64,000 bases of DNA from Halalkalibacter hemicellulosilyticusJCM 9152 (GTDB lineage: Bacteria; Bacillota; Bacilli; Bacillales; Bacillaceae_D), in assembly GCF_000513115.1 (NCBI RefSeq), contig NZ_BAUU01000023.1:1-64000 (forward strand), in the 5' to 3' direction. Below are positions 39,618 to 50,244 of this stretch, piece by piece. A model generated the notes under the pieces. That model saw only the letters and a list, made by a program, of their open reading frames with translations, was not told where the DNA came from and did no database searches. Numbering within the stretch: position 1 is the first letter of the stretch; every line of letters starts with the position of its first letter. A program made the translations under genes and the position numbers.

Positions 39618-40460
39618 ATGAAAAAAATAAAGCGCAGTGGTCGTTTAGTAGATATGACTTATTTTTTACTGCAACACCCACATGAGGTCATATCTCTCAC
39701 ACACTTTTCAGAGCGTTATCAATCTGCAAAGTCTTCAATTAGTGAAGACTTAGTCATTGTCAAAGATATATTCGAGGAAGAAGGATACGGCTCATTATTA
39801 ACGATATCAGGTGCAAGTGGCGGAGTGAAATTTATTCCGCGTATTGAAAGTAAGCAAGCGGGGCTACTAGTAGATGAAGTGATTGATTCGTTGGCAGTAC
39901 CTGAACGAATATTACCTGGTGGCTATTTATACATGATGGATCTATTAGGAGATCCAACCTTTATGCAGCGTGTGGGCCGAGTATTCGCCTCTATTTTGGC
40001 CTCTGAAAAGATTGATGCAGTTTTAACGGTTGCAACTAAGGGAATCCCATTGGCTTACGCAGTTGGACAACAACTAAATGTACCTGTAAGTATTGTACGC
40101 CGAGATCACCTAGTGACAGAGGGTTCAATGGTTAGTATTAATTACGTGTCAGGTTCGTCGAAACGAATTCAAACAATGACGCTTGCGCGTAGAAGTTTGG
40201 CGCCTGGCTCTCGTGTTTTCATTGTTGATGATTTCATGAAAGCTGGTGGAACGATTCGTGGGATGATGGATTTACTAGAGGAGTTCCAAGCGGAATTGGT
40301 TGGTATTGGTGTGTTAGTGGAGACTGTTGGAGTGGAAGAGCGTTTAGTTGATGAGTATATGTCGATTACTCGTTTGTCAGAAGTGAATGTCCGCGATAAA
40401 TCAATTAAAGTAGAGCGTGGAAATGTATTAGATTTATTAAAAGAAGCAGAGGAGGAATAA
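39618..40460 (+). CDS. purR: Purine operon repressor
   Basis: A 280-residue repressor of purine synthesis genes. The N-terminal winged helix contains [16 protein letters not shown] and [10 protein letters not shown]; the C-terminal phosphoribosyltransferase-like domain has the PRPP-binding motif [14 protein letters not shown], where PRPP acts as inducer. GGTGGAGG precedes ATG. It is followed by ridA in four bases. Confidence 0.95.
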   Translation: MKKIKRSGRLVDMTYFLLQHPHEVISLTHFSERYQSAKSSISEDLVIVKDIFEEEGYGSLLTISGASGGVKFIPRIESKQAGLLVDEVIDSLAVPERILPGGYLYMMDLLGDPTFMQRVGRVFASILASEKIDAVLTVATKGIPLAYAVGQQLNVPVSIVRRDHLVTEGSMVSINYVSGSSKRIQTMTLARRSLAPGSRVFIVDDFMKAGGTIRGMMDLLEEFQAELVGIGVLVETVGVEERLVDEYMSITRLSEVNVRDKSIKVERGNVLDLLKEAEEE

Positions 40461-40464
40461 TAAA

Positions 40465-40842
40465 ATGAAAACTATTTATACATCAGATGCACCGGATGCC
40501 ATTGGACCATACTCGCAAGGGGTAGTCGTTAATAATATGTTCTATAGTTCAGGTCAAATTCCATTAACGGCAACAGGGGAACTGATTCAAGGTACAGTGG
40601 AAGAGCAAACTCATCAAGTATTCAAAAACTTACAGGCTGTCCTTAAGGAAGCAGGAGCTTCTTTAGAAACGGTTGTTAAGGCAACGGTATTTATTAAAGA
40701 TATGAACGATTTCCCGCTTATTAATGGTGTGTATGGTGAATATTTCGATACGCATAAGCCTGCCCGTTCTTGTGTAGAAGTAGCAAGACTACCGAAAGAT
40801 GTTCTTGTTGAAATTGAAGTGATTGCGTTAGTGAAAGAGTAG
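40465..40842 (+). CDS. ridA: RidA-family reactive intermediate deaminase (YabJ)
   Basis: A 125-residue enzyme that hydrolyses reactive enamine/imine intermediates and, in B. subtilis, is linked to purine and PurR function. [28 protein letters not shown] and the C-terminal [23 protein letters not shown] (Arg and Glu of the active site) are intact. AGAGGAGG precedes ATG. Confidence 0.95.
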   Translation: MKTIYTSDAPDAIGPYSQGVVVNNMFYSSGQIPLTATGELIQGTVEEQTHQVFKNLQAVLKEAGASLETVVKATVFIKDMNDFPLINGVYGEYFDTHKPARSCVEVARLPKDVLVEIEVIALVKE

Positions 40843-40860
40843 TTCAGAATAGATGTAGGA

Positions 40861-40890
40861 AAGAAGGTGATGTTGTCGCCTTCTTTTTTT
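40861..40890 (+). terminator. Terminator after ridA
   Basis: GAAGGTGA and TCGCCTTC form a stem (40863-40883) followed by a run of seven T. The A/T-rich sequence from 40900 to 41060 holds the spoVG upstream region; I see no convincing sigma-H boxes. Confidence 0.75.
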
Positions 40891-41076
40891 GTGTCAAGAA
40901 AATACAAAATTTTGTCATATCTTTCTCAATGGCGTTTTGTTTACGGTCTAAGACTACAAAGTCGTTTTCCTTATAAATTCAAAAAAATAAAAAAAGTTTC
41001 GAAAAAAAGAAGGAAATCCCATATTTTTAGAGAAATGTCTAAGTATGAATAAACATTCCTATAGGTGGTGACTTAA

Positions 41077-41370
<294 letters not shown>

Positions 41371-41390
41371 TCTCGTATTATCGATAAGCA

Positions 41391-41425
41391 AAACCACTAT
41401 GATCGAAGTACATAGTGGTTTTTTG
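41391..41425 (+). terminator. Terminator after spoVG
   Basis: AAACCACTATG (41391-41401) pairs with CATAGTGGTTT (41411-41421), then a T run. Confidence 0.85.
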
Positions 41426-41456
41426 CGTCTGTTTTTTTCAAAAAGAGGAGAATAGC

Positions 41457-41522
41457 ATGGATCGACTTTTGTCGGATATTAATAGCATATTTGTGAAGGT
41501 TACCGATAAATCCTTGAAATAG
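41457..41522 (+). CDS. Possible 21-codon leader peptide upstream of glmU (uncertain)
   Basis: ATG at 41457 has GAGGAG seven bases upstream and encodes [21 protein letters not shown] before TAG. The glmU promoter -35 box lies inside its last codons, so it would need read-through from spoVG. No similarity known to me. Confidence 0.2.
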   Translation: MDRLLSDINSIFVKVTDKSLK

Positions 41523-41542
41523 CCTTAGTTTTAGAGTATATT
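41514..41542 (+). promoter_or_regulatory. Sigma-A promoter of glmU
   Basis: TTGAAA (41514-41519), a 17-base spacer and TATATT (41537-41542), 34 bases upstream of glmU. Confidence 0.6.
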
Positions 41543-41575
41543 CGTAATGGAAAATGGAAGATCTGGAGGGAAACC

Positions 41576-42940
41576 ATGAGCAATCGTTATGCGGTTATTT
41601 TAGCAGCGGGACAAGGGACACGGATGAAATCAACGTTATATAAAGTGTTACATCCTGTATGCGGGAAGCCAATGGTTCAACATGTTGTTGATCAAGTCGC
41701 AGCTTTAGGAGTGGAGGAGCAGATTGCTGTTGTCGGTTTTGGCGCTGAAGTTGTACAAGAGCAGTTAGGTGAACAGGTTTCATATGTTGTACAAGAGGAG
41801 CAGCTAGGCACAGGGCATGCGGTCATGCAAGCTGCTGATTTACTTGAGCAAAAAGAAGGCATTACGCTCGTTTTATGTGGAGATACACCCCTTCTGACAG
41901 CACATACGTTGAATGAATTGTTAGAATGTCACGAACGTGAAAGTGCGAAGGTGACTGTATTAACAGCAAAGGCAGAAGATCCTAGTGGTTATGGACGGGT
42001 TATTCGAAATGAGCATGGACTTGTTGAGCGTATTGTTGAACAGAAAGATGCTTCAAAAGAAGAACTTGAGGTACAGGAGATCAATACTGGTACGTATTGC
42101 TTTGATAATGCTTTGCTCTTTAAAGCATTGAAGCAAGTTGGTAATGATAATGCACAGGGTGAATATTATTTACCAGATGTTATTGAAATTTTGAAGAAGC
42201 AAGGTGAAGCCGTAGCTGCCTATCAAACGCCAACGTTTGATGAGACATTGGGAGTAAATGACCGGGTAGCGTTATCTCAAGCTGAGCAATGGATGAGAAA
42301 GCGCATTAATGAGTATTGGATGAGACAAGGGGTTACGTTAATTGACCCGGAAAATACGTATATTTCAGCACAAGCAATGATTGGGCAGGATACAATCATT
42401 TATCCTGGCACACACTTACAAGGAGATGTGTCAGTGGGGCGTAATTGTATCATTGGTCCAAATACTGAAGTTAAAGACAGCTTAATTGGTGATGAGACAG
42501 CTATTAGGCAGTCTGTTGTCCATGATAGTGAGATTGGCAAAATGGTTTCGGTTGGTCCATTTGCTCATATTCGCCCACAGTCAAACATCGGGGATGAAGC
42601 GCGAATTGGCAACTTTGTTGAAATTAAGAAATCAAGCTTAGGTCATGGGAGTAAAGCTTCGCATTTAAGTTACATAGGGGATGCAACGGTTGGATCAAAT
42701 GTGAATTTTAGCTGTGGCGCTGTAACTGTAAACTACGATGGTAAGAATAAATTTAAGACGATTATTGAAGATGGTGCCTTTATTGGATGTAATGCGAACC
42801 TGATTGCTCCCGTAACGGTTGGTAAGCAAGCGTTAGTTGCTGCTGGTTCCACGATAACGGATGATGTACCAGAGTCGTCTCTCTCCATCGCACGCTCTAG
42901 GCAAACGAATAAACCTGATTACATCAACAAGAAAAAATAG
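41576..42940 (+). CDS. glmU: Bifunctional UDP-N-acetylglucosamine pyrophosphorylase/glucosamine-1-phosphate N-acetyltransferase
   Basis: A 454-residue enzyme that makes UDP-GlcNAc for cell wall. The N-terminal uridyltransferase has [11 protein letters not shown] (residues 10-20) and VLCGDTPLL; the C-terminal half is a left-handed beta helix ([42 protein letters not shown]) with the acetyltransferase site. GGAGGG precedes ATG. prs lies 30 bases downstream. Confidence 0.97.
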   Translation: MSNRYAVILAAGQGTRMKSTLYKVLHPVCGKPMVQHVVDQVAALGVEEQIAVVGFGAEVVQEQLGEQVSYVVQEEQLGTGHAVMQAADLLEQKEGITLVLCGDTPLLTAHTLNELLECHERESAKVTVLTAKAEDPSGYGRVIRNEHGLVERIVEQKDASKEELEVQEINTGTYCFDNALLFKALKQVGNDNAQGEYYLPDVIEILKKQGEAVAAYQTPTFDETLGVNDRVALSQAEQWMRKRINEYWMRQGVTLIDPENTYISAQAMIGQDTIIYPGTHLQGDVSVGRNCIIGPNTEVKDSLIGDETAIRQSVVHDSEIGKMVSVGPFAHIRPQSNIGDEARIGNFVEIKKSSLGHGSKASHLSYIGDATVGSNVNFSCGAVTVNYDGKNKFKTIIEDGAFIGCNANLIAPVTVGKQALVAAGSTITDDVPESSLSIARSRQTNKPDYINKKK

Positions 42941-42970
42941 ATAAATAAGTTATTTCGGAGGGAAAAAAAG

Positions 42971-43921
42971 ATGCCCAAATACGGCGATCCACGGTTAAAG
43001 ATTTTTACACTTAATTCAAATCCTGATTTAGCACACCAAATTACAGAGCATATCGGTGTCCCAATGGGAGATTGTTCTGTTACACGATTTAGTGATGGGG
43101 AAGTCCAAATCAATATTGAAGAAAGTATTCGTGGCTGTGATGTTTACTTAATTCAATCGACATCTGCACCTGCAAATGAACATATTATGGAGCTTCTCAT
43201 TATGATTGATGCATTGAAACGAGCATCTGCCCATACAATTAATTTGGTTCTCCCATACTATGGTTACGCGCGTCAAGACCGTAAGGCGCGGGCAAGAGAG
43301 CCAATTACGTCAAAGCTTGTCGCTAATTTAATGCAAACAGCTGGGGCAACAAGGGTATTAACTCTAGATCTGCATGCGACACAAATACAAGGCTTCTTTG
43401 ATATCCCAGTTGACCAATTAGTAGGGGTACCTATTTTGGCTGATTATTTTCAAGATAAGAAGTTAGAAGATATTGTTATTGTCTCTCCAGATCATGGAGG
43501 AGTGGTTCGGGCACGTAAAATGGCTGATCGCTTAAAAGCACCAATTGCGATTATTGATAAGCGTAGACCGAAGCCTAACGTATCTGAGGTTATGAATATC
43601 GTTGGGCATATTGAAGGGAAAACAGCGATTATTATTGATGATATTATTGATACGGCTGGTACGATTACATTAGCGGCTAATGCGTTAGTTGAATCAGGTG
43701 CCAAGGAAGTATATGCATGCTGTACACACCCAGTTCTATCAGGTCCAGCAATGGAACGTATTAATAATTCAAAGATTAAAGAGCTTGTCGTCACAAATTC
43801 AATTCCACTAACTGACGAGAAAAGAAGTGAAAAGGTTACAGAGCTTTCGGTCGCAGCCTTACTTGGGGAAGCGATCATCCGTGTTCATGAGCACGCATCC
43901 GTCAGTAAGTTATTTGATTGA
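42971..43921 (+). CDS. prs: Ribose-phosphate pyrophosphokinase
   Basis: A 316-residue enzyme making PRPP for nucleotide, His and Trp synthesis; PRPP is also the inducer read by Pur[34 protein letters not shown] and the PRPP motif [12 protein letters not shown] are intact. GGAGGG lies seven bases before ATG. Confidence 0.97.
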   Translation: MPKYGDPRLKIFTLNSNPDLAHQITEHIGVPMGDCSVTRFSDGEVQINIEESIRGCDVYLIQSTSAPANEHIMELLIMIDALKRASAHTINLVLPYYGYARQDRKARAREPITSKLVANLMQTAGATRVLTLDLHATQIQGFFDIPVDQLVGVPILADYFQDKKLEDIVIVSPDHGGVVRARKMADRLKAPIAIIDKRRPKPNVSEVMNIVGHIEGKTAIIIDDIIDTAGTITLAANALVESGAKEVYACCTHPVLSGPAMERINNSKIKELVVTNSIPLTDEKRSEKVTELSVAALLGEAIIRVHEHASVSKLFD

Positions 43922-44006
43922 TTTGAAAAAGTGGTTTGAAAAGGTCGTATTCGGGGAAAACATGAAATAGAGACATCTAAAAATCATATTAGAGGTGGTA
44001 TAAATC

Positions 44007-44639
44007 ATGGCAACCGTTTTACAAGCAAATCCGAGAGAAGACTTAAGAGGTTCTGCAACGAGAAAAATACGTAAAAAAGGATATGTACCTGCTGTTATAT
44101 ATGGAAGTAAGACAGAGAGTCAGCCTGTGTCAGTTGAAGGAGTAGACCTATTAAAAACGATTCGGGATGTAGGTAAGAACGGATTATTTTCCTTGGATAT
44201 TGAAGGGAAGTCAAAACACCAAGTGATGGTGCACGACATTCAAGTCGACCCGCTTAAAAATGAATATTTGCATATTGATTTCTTTGAAGTGGATATGCAA
44301 TCTGAAATTGTGGCAGAGGTATCTGTACGACTTGAGGGGGAAGCGCCTGGTGAAAAAGAGGGTGGCGTTGTCTCTCATTTATTGTATGATATATCAGTGA
44401 AATGTTTACCAGCTGATATACCTGAAGAAATTGTTGTAGATGTATCAAATTTAGCGATTGGTGATTCGATTCAGGTAGCCGATATTCGATCTTCTCTTAA
44501 GGCTGAGGTCGTGAATGAAGATGAGGAAACGATCGTAACCGTTCAAGCACCTGCAGCTGAAGTTGAGCCAGAAGGAACGGAAGCTGAGGAAGGTGCGGAG
44601 CCAGAAGTCATTAACGAAAAGCCTGATAATGAGGAATAA
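44007..44639 (+). CDS. rplY: 50S ribosomal protein L25/general stress protein Ctc
   Basis: A 210-residue two-domain L25 protein (Ctc). The N-terminal L25 domain binds 5S rRNA (GYVPAVIYGSKTESQPVSVEG); the C-terminal TL5 domain follows from about residue 100, and the tail is strongly acidic (EPEGTEAEEGAEPE). AGAGGTGG precedes ATG. In B. subtilis ctc is sigma-B-dependent; I see no clear sigma-B promoter. Confidence 0.95.
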   Translation: MATVLQANPREDLRGSATRKIRKKGYVPAVIYGSKTESQPVSVEGVDLLKTIRDVGKNGLFSLDIEGKSKHQVMVHDIQVDPLKNEYLHIDFFEVDMQSEIVAEVSVRLEGEAPGEKEGGVVSHLLYDISVKCLPADIPEEIVVDVSNLAIGDSIQVADIRSSLKAEVVNEDEETIVTVQAPAAEVEPEGTEAEEGAEPEVINEKPDNEE

Positions 44640-44774
44640 GGATATCTATATTATGAAAATAGCCTGTAATGAGATATACTCATTATGGGCTCTTTTATAG
44701 TGGATTGTGAGGGGCTTACCAAATGTGGGGTAGATATGAGCTGCCACATATGGATCGTAAGGGAGAGAATAGCC

Positions 44775-45332
44775 TTGAAATTAATTGTTGGACTTGGAAA
44801 TCCAGGTGAAAAATATCGAGGAACACGCCACAATGTAGGCTTTGACTGTATTGATTATTGTGCGAAAGAGCTAGGAATTGAACTTAATCAATTGAAGTTT
44901 AAAAGCTTATACGGTAAGGGGCTTGTGAATGGTGAGCAAGTGATTCTAATGAAGCCACTAACATATATGAATTTGTCTGGTGAAGCGATACGAATGATTC
45001 GTGATTATTACAAATTGTCCATTGAAGATCTTGTTGTCATTTATGACGATATGGACTTACCACCTGGTAAAATTCGCTTACGGCAAAAAGGTAGTGCGGG
45101 TGGTCATAATGGGATTAAGTCTACCATTCAACAGTTAGGCACGAATGAGTTTAACCGAATTCGAATTGGGATTAACCGACCTGAGCCAGGTCAATCGATT
45201 GTCAATTATGTTCTCGGTAGTTACAAGCCTGAGGAAAAAGAAGATGTATCAAATGCTGTGAAACAAGCTGCAAAAGCGGTAGAGGCATGGACAGAGATAC
45301 CTTTCATACAAGTGATGAATCGGTTCAATTAG
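44775..45332 (+). CDS. pth: Peptidyl-tRNA hydrolase (SpoVC)
   Basis: A 185-residue enzyme that recycles peptidyl-tRNA released from stalled ribosomes. VGLGNPGEKYRGTRHNVGF, with the catalytic His in the RHNVGF motif, KPLTYMNLSGEA and IYDDMDLPPGKIRLR are intact. TTG at 44775 follows GGGAGAG by eight bases and gives LKLIVGLGNPG; the frame opens 30 codons earlier without support. Confidence 0.96.
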   Translation: MKLIVGLGNPGEKYRGTRHNVGFDCIDYCAKELGIELNQLKFKSLYGKGLVNGEQVILMKPLTYMNLSGEAIRMIRDYYKLSIEDLVVIYDDMDLPPGKIRLRQKGSAGGHNGIKSTIQQLGTNEFNRIRIGINRPEPGQSIVNYVLGSYKPEEKEDVSNAVKQAAKAVEAWTEIPFIQVMNRFN

Positions 45333-45396
45333 TGTATAGGTCGTGTTCAATTTGCTCATACTAATGACAAGTATACGGGTGAAAGGAGCGCTAGTA

Positions 45397-45624
45397 TTGG
45401 CTATCCATTATCAATGCAGGCATTGTCATGCAAAGGTTGGGACGATTGAACATTCTATACATGCAAACGTATTAGGCTTTGATATGCTCACGAGTACAGA
45501 GCGAACCGAGATGGTATCATATTTGGAAAATGGCGATATACACGTAAAGGTCATTTGTGAAGATTGTCATGAAGCGCTTATTCGAAATCCTGATTTGCAT
45601 GAAGTCGATATTGTCGTACAATAG
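45397..45624 (+). CDS. fin: Anti-sigma-F factor Fin
   Basis: A 75-residue zinc-binding protein that inhibits sigma-F to help the switch to sigma-G in the forespore. Two Cys pairs, CRHC (residues 6-9) and CEDC, flank LGFDMLTSTERTEMVSYLENGDIHV, matching YabK/Fin. The start is TTG at 45397 with AAAGGAG eight bases upstream. In B. subtilis it lies at the same place between pth and mfd. Confidence 0.93.
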   Translation: MAIHYQCRHCHAKVGTIEHSIHANVLGFDMLTSTERTEMVSYLENGDIHVKVICEDCHEALIRNPDLHEVDIVVQ

Positions 45625-45667
45625 AGGGAGACTCTATTTTAAAATGAGAGGATTATTACAAGGCTTC

Positions 45668-45716
45668 GAAGGTATCTCAAAGGATAACGTGCCCTTTTGA
45701 GATGCCTTCCTTTTCT
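45668..45716 (+). terminator. Terminator after fin
   Basis: GAAGGTATCTCAAAGG (45668-45683) pairs with CCTTTTGAGATGCCTTC (45693-45709), then CCTTTTCT. Confidence 0.75.
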
Positions 45717-45818
45717 ATGGCAGGAACTTTAGTTGTAGAGCACGAATACAAAAGAAATAGCATTCATACATATATTATCATGTTGAACGTGAGGTTAAGA
45801 CATAACAGGGGGAGAAGC

Positions 45819-48800
45819 ATGAAAGGATTGCAACAGTATTTTCGTACAAGTGAAGATATACAAACGATTGCTACAACAGTTAAATCGGGAATGAAGGAGC
45901 AGCTAATAACGGGACTAACAGGTTCATCTCGAGCGCTGTTTGCTTCGTCATTGTTTTTAGAAACATCACAGCCGCTGTTGATCGTCACACATAATTTATA
46001 TCAAGCGCAGAAGCTATATGAGGACTTTATTGAATTTTTACATGAGGATCAAGTTTTGTTATATCCTGTAAATGAGCTAATTTCAGCCGAAATAGCCGTT
46101 GCTAGTCCTGAAATGAAAGCGCAACGCATTGAGGTGTTAAATAAGCTTGTACAATCATTTAATGGTGTGGTGATTGTCCCTATAGCTGGAATGAGAAGGC
46201 AGCTTCCTCCAAAGCATGTCTGGAAGCACCATCAGCTTGAATTGAAAGTGGGAACGGATATAGGTGATACGACAAAGCTGCTAGATCAGCTTATTACAAT
46301 GGGTTTTCAAAGAGTGGATATGGTCGCCTCACCAGGTGAAGTGAGCGTCCGTGGAGGTATTATTGACCTGTATCCGCTTACAGTTACGAATCCGATTCGA
46401 ATTGAATTATTTGATACAGAGATTGATTCGATTCGTAGCTTCCAAGTTGAAACACAACGTTCGGAGGAGGAAATGCAAAGTGTCCTCATTTCTCCGGTGC
46501 AGGAAGTGCTATTACGTCATGACGATTATAAGCGAGCAGAGGAGCGTTTAAAAAGTAGGCTTTCTAGTACGTTAACAAAAATTAAATCTAAGGAAGTAAA
46601 AGAAAAACTAACACAGCATATATCTTTTGAAGTCGGACAATTAAAACAGCAAACATCATTTCAAGGAATGTATAAATACATGTCTCTTTACTATGAGGAA
46701 GAGTATTCGCTTGTATCCTATTTACGAGAAGATACGTGTATTTTGTTTGATGAAATGTCACGAATTAAAGAAATGGCTGATCATTTAGACCAAGAGGAAG
46801 CGCAATGGAGTATGGCGTTATTAGAGCAAGGAGAGATGGTTCATGACGTTAGGATGTCTCTCCCTGTATTTGAAGAAATTAAACAAAAGCGTTTCTCATC
46901 TATCTATTTATCTTTATTTCTAAAGCATGTTCCTTCGACAAACCCGGAAAACATCATGTCTATTACATGTAAGTCGATGCAGGAGTTCCATGGGCAACTA
47001 CCTTTATTAAAATCTGAAGTGGAGCGTTGGCTGAAACAAGATCAGGCGCTTGTCTTTTTAGCGAGTTCAACTGATCGAGCAAAGCGCCTAGTTTTACAGC
47101 TTGAAGAAGAAGGGATCGATAGTCAGCTTGTTGAAGATCAGACGAACTTAATCTCTGGTAAAGTTCACATGATGGTCGGTGCACTTCATAAAGGCTTCGA
47201 GTTATCAAAGAGCAAACTCGTTGTCATTACAGAGGAAGAGATTTTTGCGAAAAAAGCGGTCAAACGGCCACAGCGTAAGAATAAATTGTCAAATGCTGAA
47301 CGTATAAAGAGTTATTCTGAATTAAAAGTGGGAGATTTGATTGTTCACACGAATCATGGGATCGGGAAATACTTAGGTGTAGAAACGTTAGAGATAAATG
47401 GTCTTCATAAAGATTACCTACATTTACGTTATGCTGGAAATGACAAGCTGTATGTACCAGTTGAACAAATTGACCAAGTGCAAAAATATGTTGGCTCAGA
47501 AGAAAAAGATCCGAAAATATACGCATTAGGTGGGAATGACTGGAAGAAAGTAAAGAAAAAAGTACAATCATCTGTAGAAGATATAGCTGATGATTTGATT
47601 AAATTGTATGCTGAGCGTGAGGCGAGTAAAGGCTTCGCTTTTTCAAAGGATACTGAGGAGCAAAGAACGTTTGAGTCATCGTTCCCTTATCAAGAAACGG
47701 AAGATCAAATTCGAGCAAGCGATGAAATTAAAGAGGATATGGAAAAAGGGCGTCCAATGGATCGTCTACTATGTGGAGATGTAGGTTACGGGAAGACTGA
47801 GGTAGCCATTCGTGCAGCATTTAAAGCGATCATGGATGAGAAGCAAGTAGCCATCTTAGTACCAACAACGATTCTAGCGCAACAGCACTATGAAACGATC
47901 AAGGAGCGTTTTGCTGATCATCCTATTAATATTGGTGTATTAAGTCGTTTTCGCTCTCGAAAGGAGCAAAATGAAACATTAAAAGGATTAAAGGCTGGTT
48001 CAATTGATTTAATTGTAGGTACTCACCGTTTGTTATCAAAAGATGTGGAATATAAGGACCTCGGCTTGCTTATTGTTGATGAAGAGCAACGATTTGGAGT
48101 CACGCACAAAGAAAAAATAAAAAAATTGAAGGCGAATATCGACGTATTGACGTTAACCGCGACACCTATTCCTCGTACGTTACATATGTCGATGTTAGGT
48201 GTTCGTGATCTATCTGTTATAGAAACACCACCAGAGAATCGATTTCCTGTACAGACATATGTCGTTGAATATAATGGAGCATTAATACGTGAAGCCATTG
48301 AGCGTGAGCTGTCACGTGGAGGTCAAGTTTACTTTTTATACAATCGGGTTGATGATATTGAGCGGATGACTGAGCAACTTTCGATGCTTGTTCCAGATGC
48401 GCGGATTAGCTATGCACATGGACAAATGAATGAAAGGGAGCTAGAGACGATTATGCTGGACTTCCTTGAAGGCAATAGTGATGTACTTGTAACGACGACG
48501 ATTATTGAAACAGGTGTCGATATTCCAAATGTTAATACGCTTATCATCTATAATGCAGATAAGATGGGTTTATCTCAGTTGTATCAAATTCGTGGTCGAG
48601 TCGGTCGTTCTAATCGAGTTGCTTATGCGTACTTTACGTATCAACGTGATAAAGTTTTAACAGAAGTAGCAGAAAAACGGTTGCAAGCGATTAAGGAATT
48701 TACTGAGCTAGGTTCAGGATTTAAAATTGCGATGCGTGATTTGTCCATACGTGGTGCGGGAAATTTATTAGGAGCACAGCAACATGGGTTTATTGAATCA

Positions 48801-49352
48801 GTCGGATTTGATTTGTATTCACAAATGTTAAAAGAAGCCATTGATGAACGAAAAGGTGATAAACCGACAGAGAAGCCTTTTTCAGTGGAGTTAGATGTGA
48901 AAGTTGATGCTTATATTCCTGAAAGCTTTATTCAAGATGCCCAACAGAAGATCGAGATTTATAAACGATTTAAAGGGGCTAGTACGGTCGAAGATATTAG
49001 TGATTTACGTGATGAAATCTTTGATCGCTTTGGAGAATATCCCAAACAGGTTGATTTCCTGCTACGGTTAACGAAAATGAAGCTGATCGCAAATAAAATG
49101 CAAATTGAAAAGGTTTCCGAACAGAAGGACCAGATTGAAATTTTGTTATCTGAGGAAACGACTCAAACAATCGAAGGTGCCAAATTAATGGAGCTTATTC
49201 TTCCCATTGGAAGAGAGGTTAATATTGGTACGAGTAATCGACAAATCAAATGTACGATTAAGACAAAATCATTAACGGACGAGCAAATACTGGATCGAAT
49301 GGAAAAAATAATCGACTCTATTCCAAGAGCTCAAAAAAACCTCACTACATAA
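45819..49352 (+). CDS. mfd: Transcription-repair coupling factor
   Basis: A 1177-residue ATPase, exactly the B. subtilis length, that removes stalled RNA polymerase and recruits UvrABC. UvrB-like domains occupy the first 350 residues; the polymerase-interacting domain follows (LKVGDLIVHTNHGIGKYLGV, about residues 495-515), then the RecG-like motor with Walker A GDVGYGKTEVA and DEEQRFGVTHKEK, and a C-terminal TRCF domain. ATG at 45819 has GGGGGAG six bases upstream; the frame opens 39 codons earlier across the fin terminator. Confidence 0.97.
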   Translation: MKGLQQYFRTSEDIQTIATTVKSGMKEQLITGLTGSSRALFASSLFLETSQPLLIVTHNLYQAQKLYEDFIEFLHEDQVLLYPVNELISAEIAVASPEMKAQRIEVLNKLVQSFNGVVIVPIAGMRRQLPPKHVWKHHQLELKVGTDIGDTTKLLDQLITMGFQRVDMVASPGEVSVRGGIIDLYPLTVTNPIRIELFDTEIDSIRSFQVETQRSEEEMQSVLISPVQEVLLRHDDYKRAEERLKSRLSSTLTKIKSKEVKEKLTQHISFEVGQLKQQTSFQGMYKYMSLYYEEEYSLVSYLREDTCILFDEMSRIKEMADHLDQEEAQWSMALLEQGEMVHDVRMSLPVFEEIKQKRFSSIYLSLFLKHVPSTNPENIMSITCKSMQEFHGQLPLLKSEVERWLKQDQALVFLASSTDRAKRLVLQLEEEGIDSQLVEDQTNLISGKVHMMVGALHKGFELSKSKLVVITEEEIFAKKAVKRPQRKNKLSNAERIKSYSELKVGDLIVHTNHGIGKYLGVETLEINGLHKDYLHLRYAGNDKLYVPVEQIDQVQKYVGSEEKDPKIYALGGNDWKKVKKKVQSSVEDIADDLIKLYAEREASKGFAFSKDTEEQRTFESSFPYQETEDQIRASDEIKEDMEKGRPMDRLLCGDVGYGKTEVAIRAAFKAIMDEKQVAILVPTTILAQQHYETIKERFADHPINIGVLSRFRSRKEQNETLKGLKAGSIDLIVGTHRLLSKDVEYKDLGLLIVDEEQRFGVTHKEKIKKLKANIDVLTLTATPIPRTLHMSMLGVRDLSVIETPPENRFPVQTYVVEYNGALIREAIERELSRGGQVYFLYNRVDDIERMTEQLSMLVPDARISYAHGQMNERELETIMLDFLEGNSDVLVTTTIIETGVDIPNVNTLIIYNADKMGLSQLYQIRGRVGRSNRVAYAYFTYQRDKVLTEVAEKRLQAIKEFTELGSGFKIAMRDLSIRGAGNLLGAQQHGFIESVGFDLYSQMLKEAIDERKGDKPTEKPFSVELDVKVDAYIPESFIQDAQQKIEIYKRFKGASTVEDISDLRDEIFDRFGEYPKQVDFLLRLTKMKLIANKMQIEKVSEQKDQIEILLSEETTQTIEGAKLMELILPIGREVNIGTSNRQIKCTIKTKSLTDEQILDRMEKIIDSIPRAQKNLTT

Positions 49353-49398
49353 TGAACCACTTGGGAAATTTAGCTAAGTGGATAAAATGACTAATTGG

Positions 49399-49428
49399 TG
49401 AATAGTTCTTTTTTTACGAAAGATACTA
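49399..49428 (+). promoter_or_regulatory. Sigma-G-type promoter of spoVT
   Basis: TGAATA (49399-49404), a 17-base spacer and GATACTA (49422-49428), close to the forespore sigma-G consensus (TGAATA-N17/18-CATACTA). spoVT is sigma-G-dependent in B. subtilis. Confidence 0.65.
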
Positions 49429-49507
49429 TAGCTAAGAAAAGAAATGGATATTTTTCTTACCACTTACCATCAAGTGAAAACATCATTAGAAAGTGAGGCA
49501 ATAACGT

Positions 49508-50047
49508 ATGAAAGCTACAGGTATCGTTCGTCGTATTGATGATTTAGGGCGGGTTGTTATTCCGAAAGAAATTAGGCGGACTCTTCGTATTCGTGAAGGT
49601 GACCCTTTGGAGATCTTTGTTGACCGTGATGGGGAAGTTATTTTAAAGAAATATTCACCAATATCGGAACTTGGCGATTTTGCGAAGGAGTATGCAGAAG
49701 CTCTCTATGATAGTTTGAATCATTTTGTATTAATTGCTGATCGAGATACTTTTATTGCTGTGGCGGGTGCACCGAAAAAGGAGTTCTTAAATAAAGCGGT
49801 TGGTCAGGTGATTGAAAAAGTAATCGATGGTCGAAAAACCGATCTTGTGACAACTCAAGGTGATTATAACATCGTCAGCGATCATCAGGATGATTTGAAG
49901 GGGTATGTGGCAACGCCAATTATCGCTAATGGCGATCCGATTGGTGCGGTTGTGATTTTTAGTCGCGACGAAGAGTTGGCAGGTGCGATGGAGCAGAAGT
50001 TGGCTGAAACTGCTGCTGGTTTCCTTGCTCGACAAATGGAGCAATAA
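49508..50047 (+). CDS. spoVT: Stage V sporulation regulator SpoVT
   Basis: A 179-residue forespore transcription factor that tunes sigma-G genes. The N-terminal AbrB-type domain GIVRRIDDLGRVVIPKEIRRTL is followed by a GAF-like C-terminal domain (HFVLIADRDTFIAVAGAPKKEFLN). GTGAGG lies before ATG. Upstream is a sigma-G-type promoter, and a terminator lies at 50123. Confidence 0.97.
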   Translation: MKATGIVRRIDDLGRVVIPKEIRRTLRIREGDPLEIFVDRDGEVILKKYSPISELGDFAKEYAEALYDSLNHFVLIADRDTFIAVAGAPKKEFLNKAVGQVIEKVIDGRKTDLVTTQGDYNIVSDHQDDLKGYVATPIIANGDPIGAVVIFSRDEELAGAMEQKLAETAAGFLARQMEQ

Positions 50048-50122
50048 GTAAGGAAGAGAGAATATTTTCTTGAACAGCCTGTTAAAGTCTTAATATTTCA
50101 ATATTATATTCTCTATATGAAG

Positions 50123-50157
50123 GTCGTTACAATGTTTTTAATTGTAGCGACTTTTTT
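50123..50157 (+). terminator. Terminator after spoVT
   Basis: GTCGTTACAAT (50123-50133) pairs with ATTGTAGCGAC (50141-50151), followed by TTTTTT. Confidence 0.85.
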
Positions 50158-50244
50158 AGTTGGGATATTCCTTTATTTCCTTTGCCGTTTTGTTCAACTT
50201 TCAGTATGATAATACATAACGGAAAAAAGTGAGGAGAATGGCTA

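Noticed and set aside
40900-41060. Sigma-H promoter of spoVG
   Set aside because: AGGAAAT and GAAT are present but about 29 bases apart, too far for sigma-H boxes (11-12 bases).
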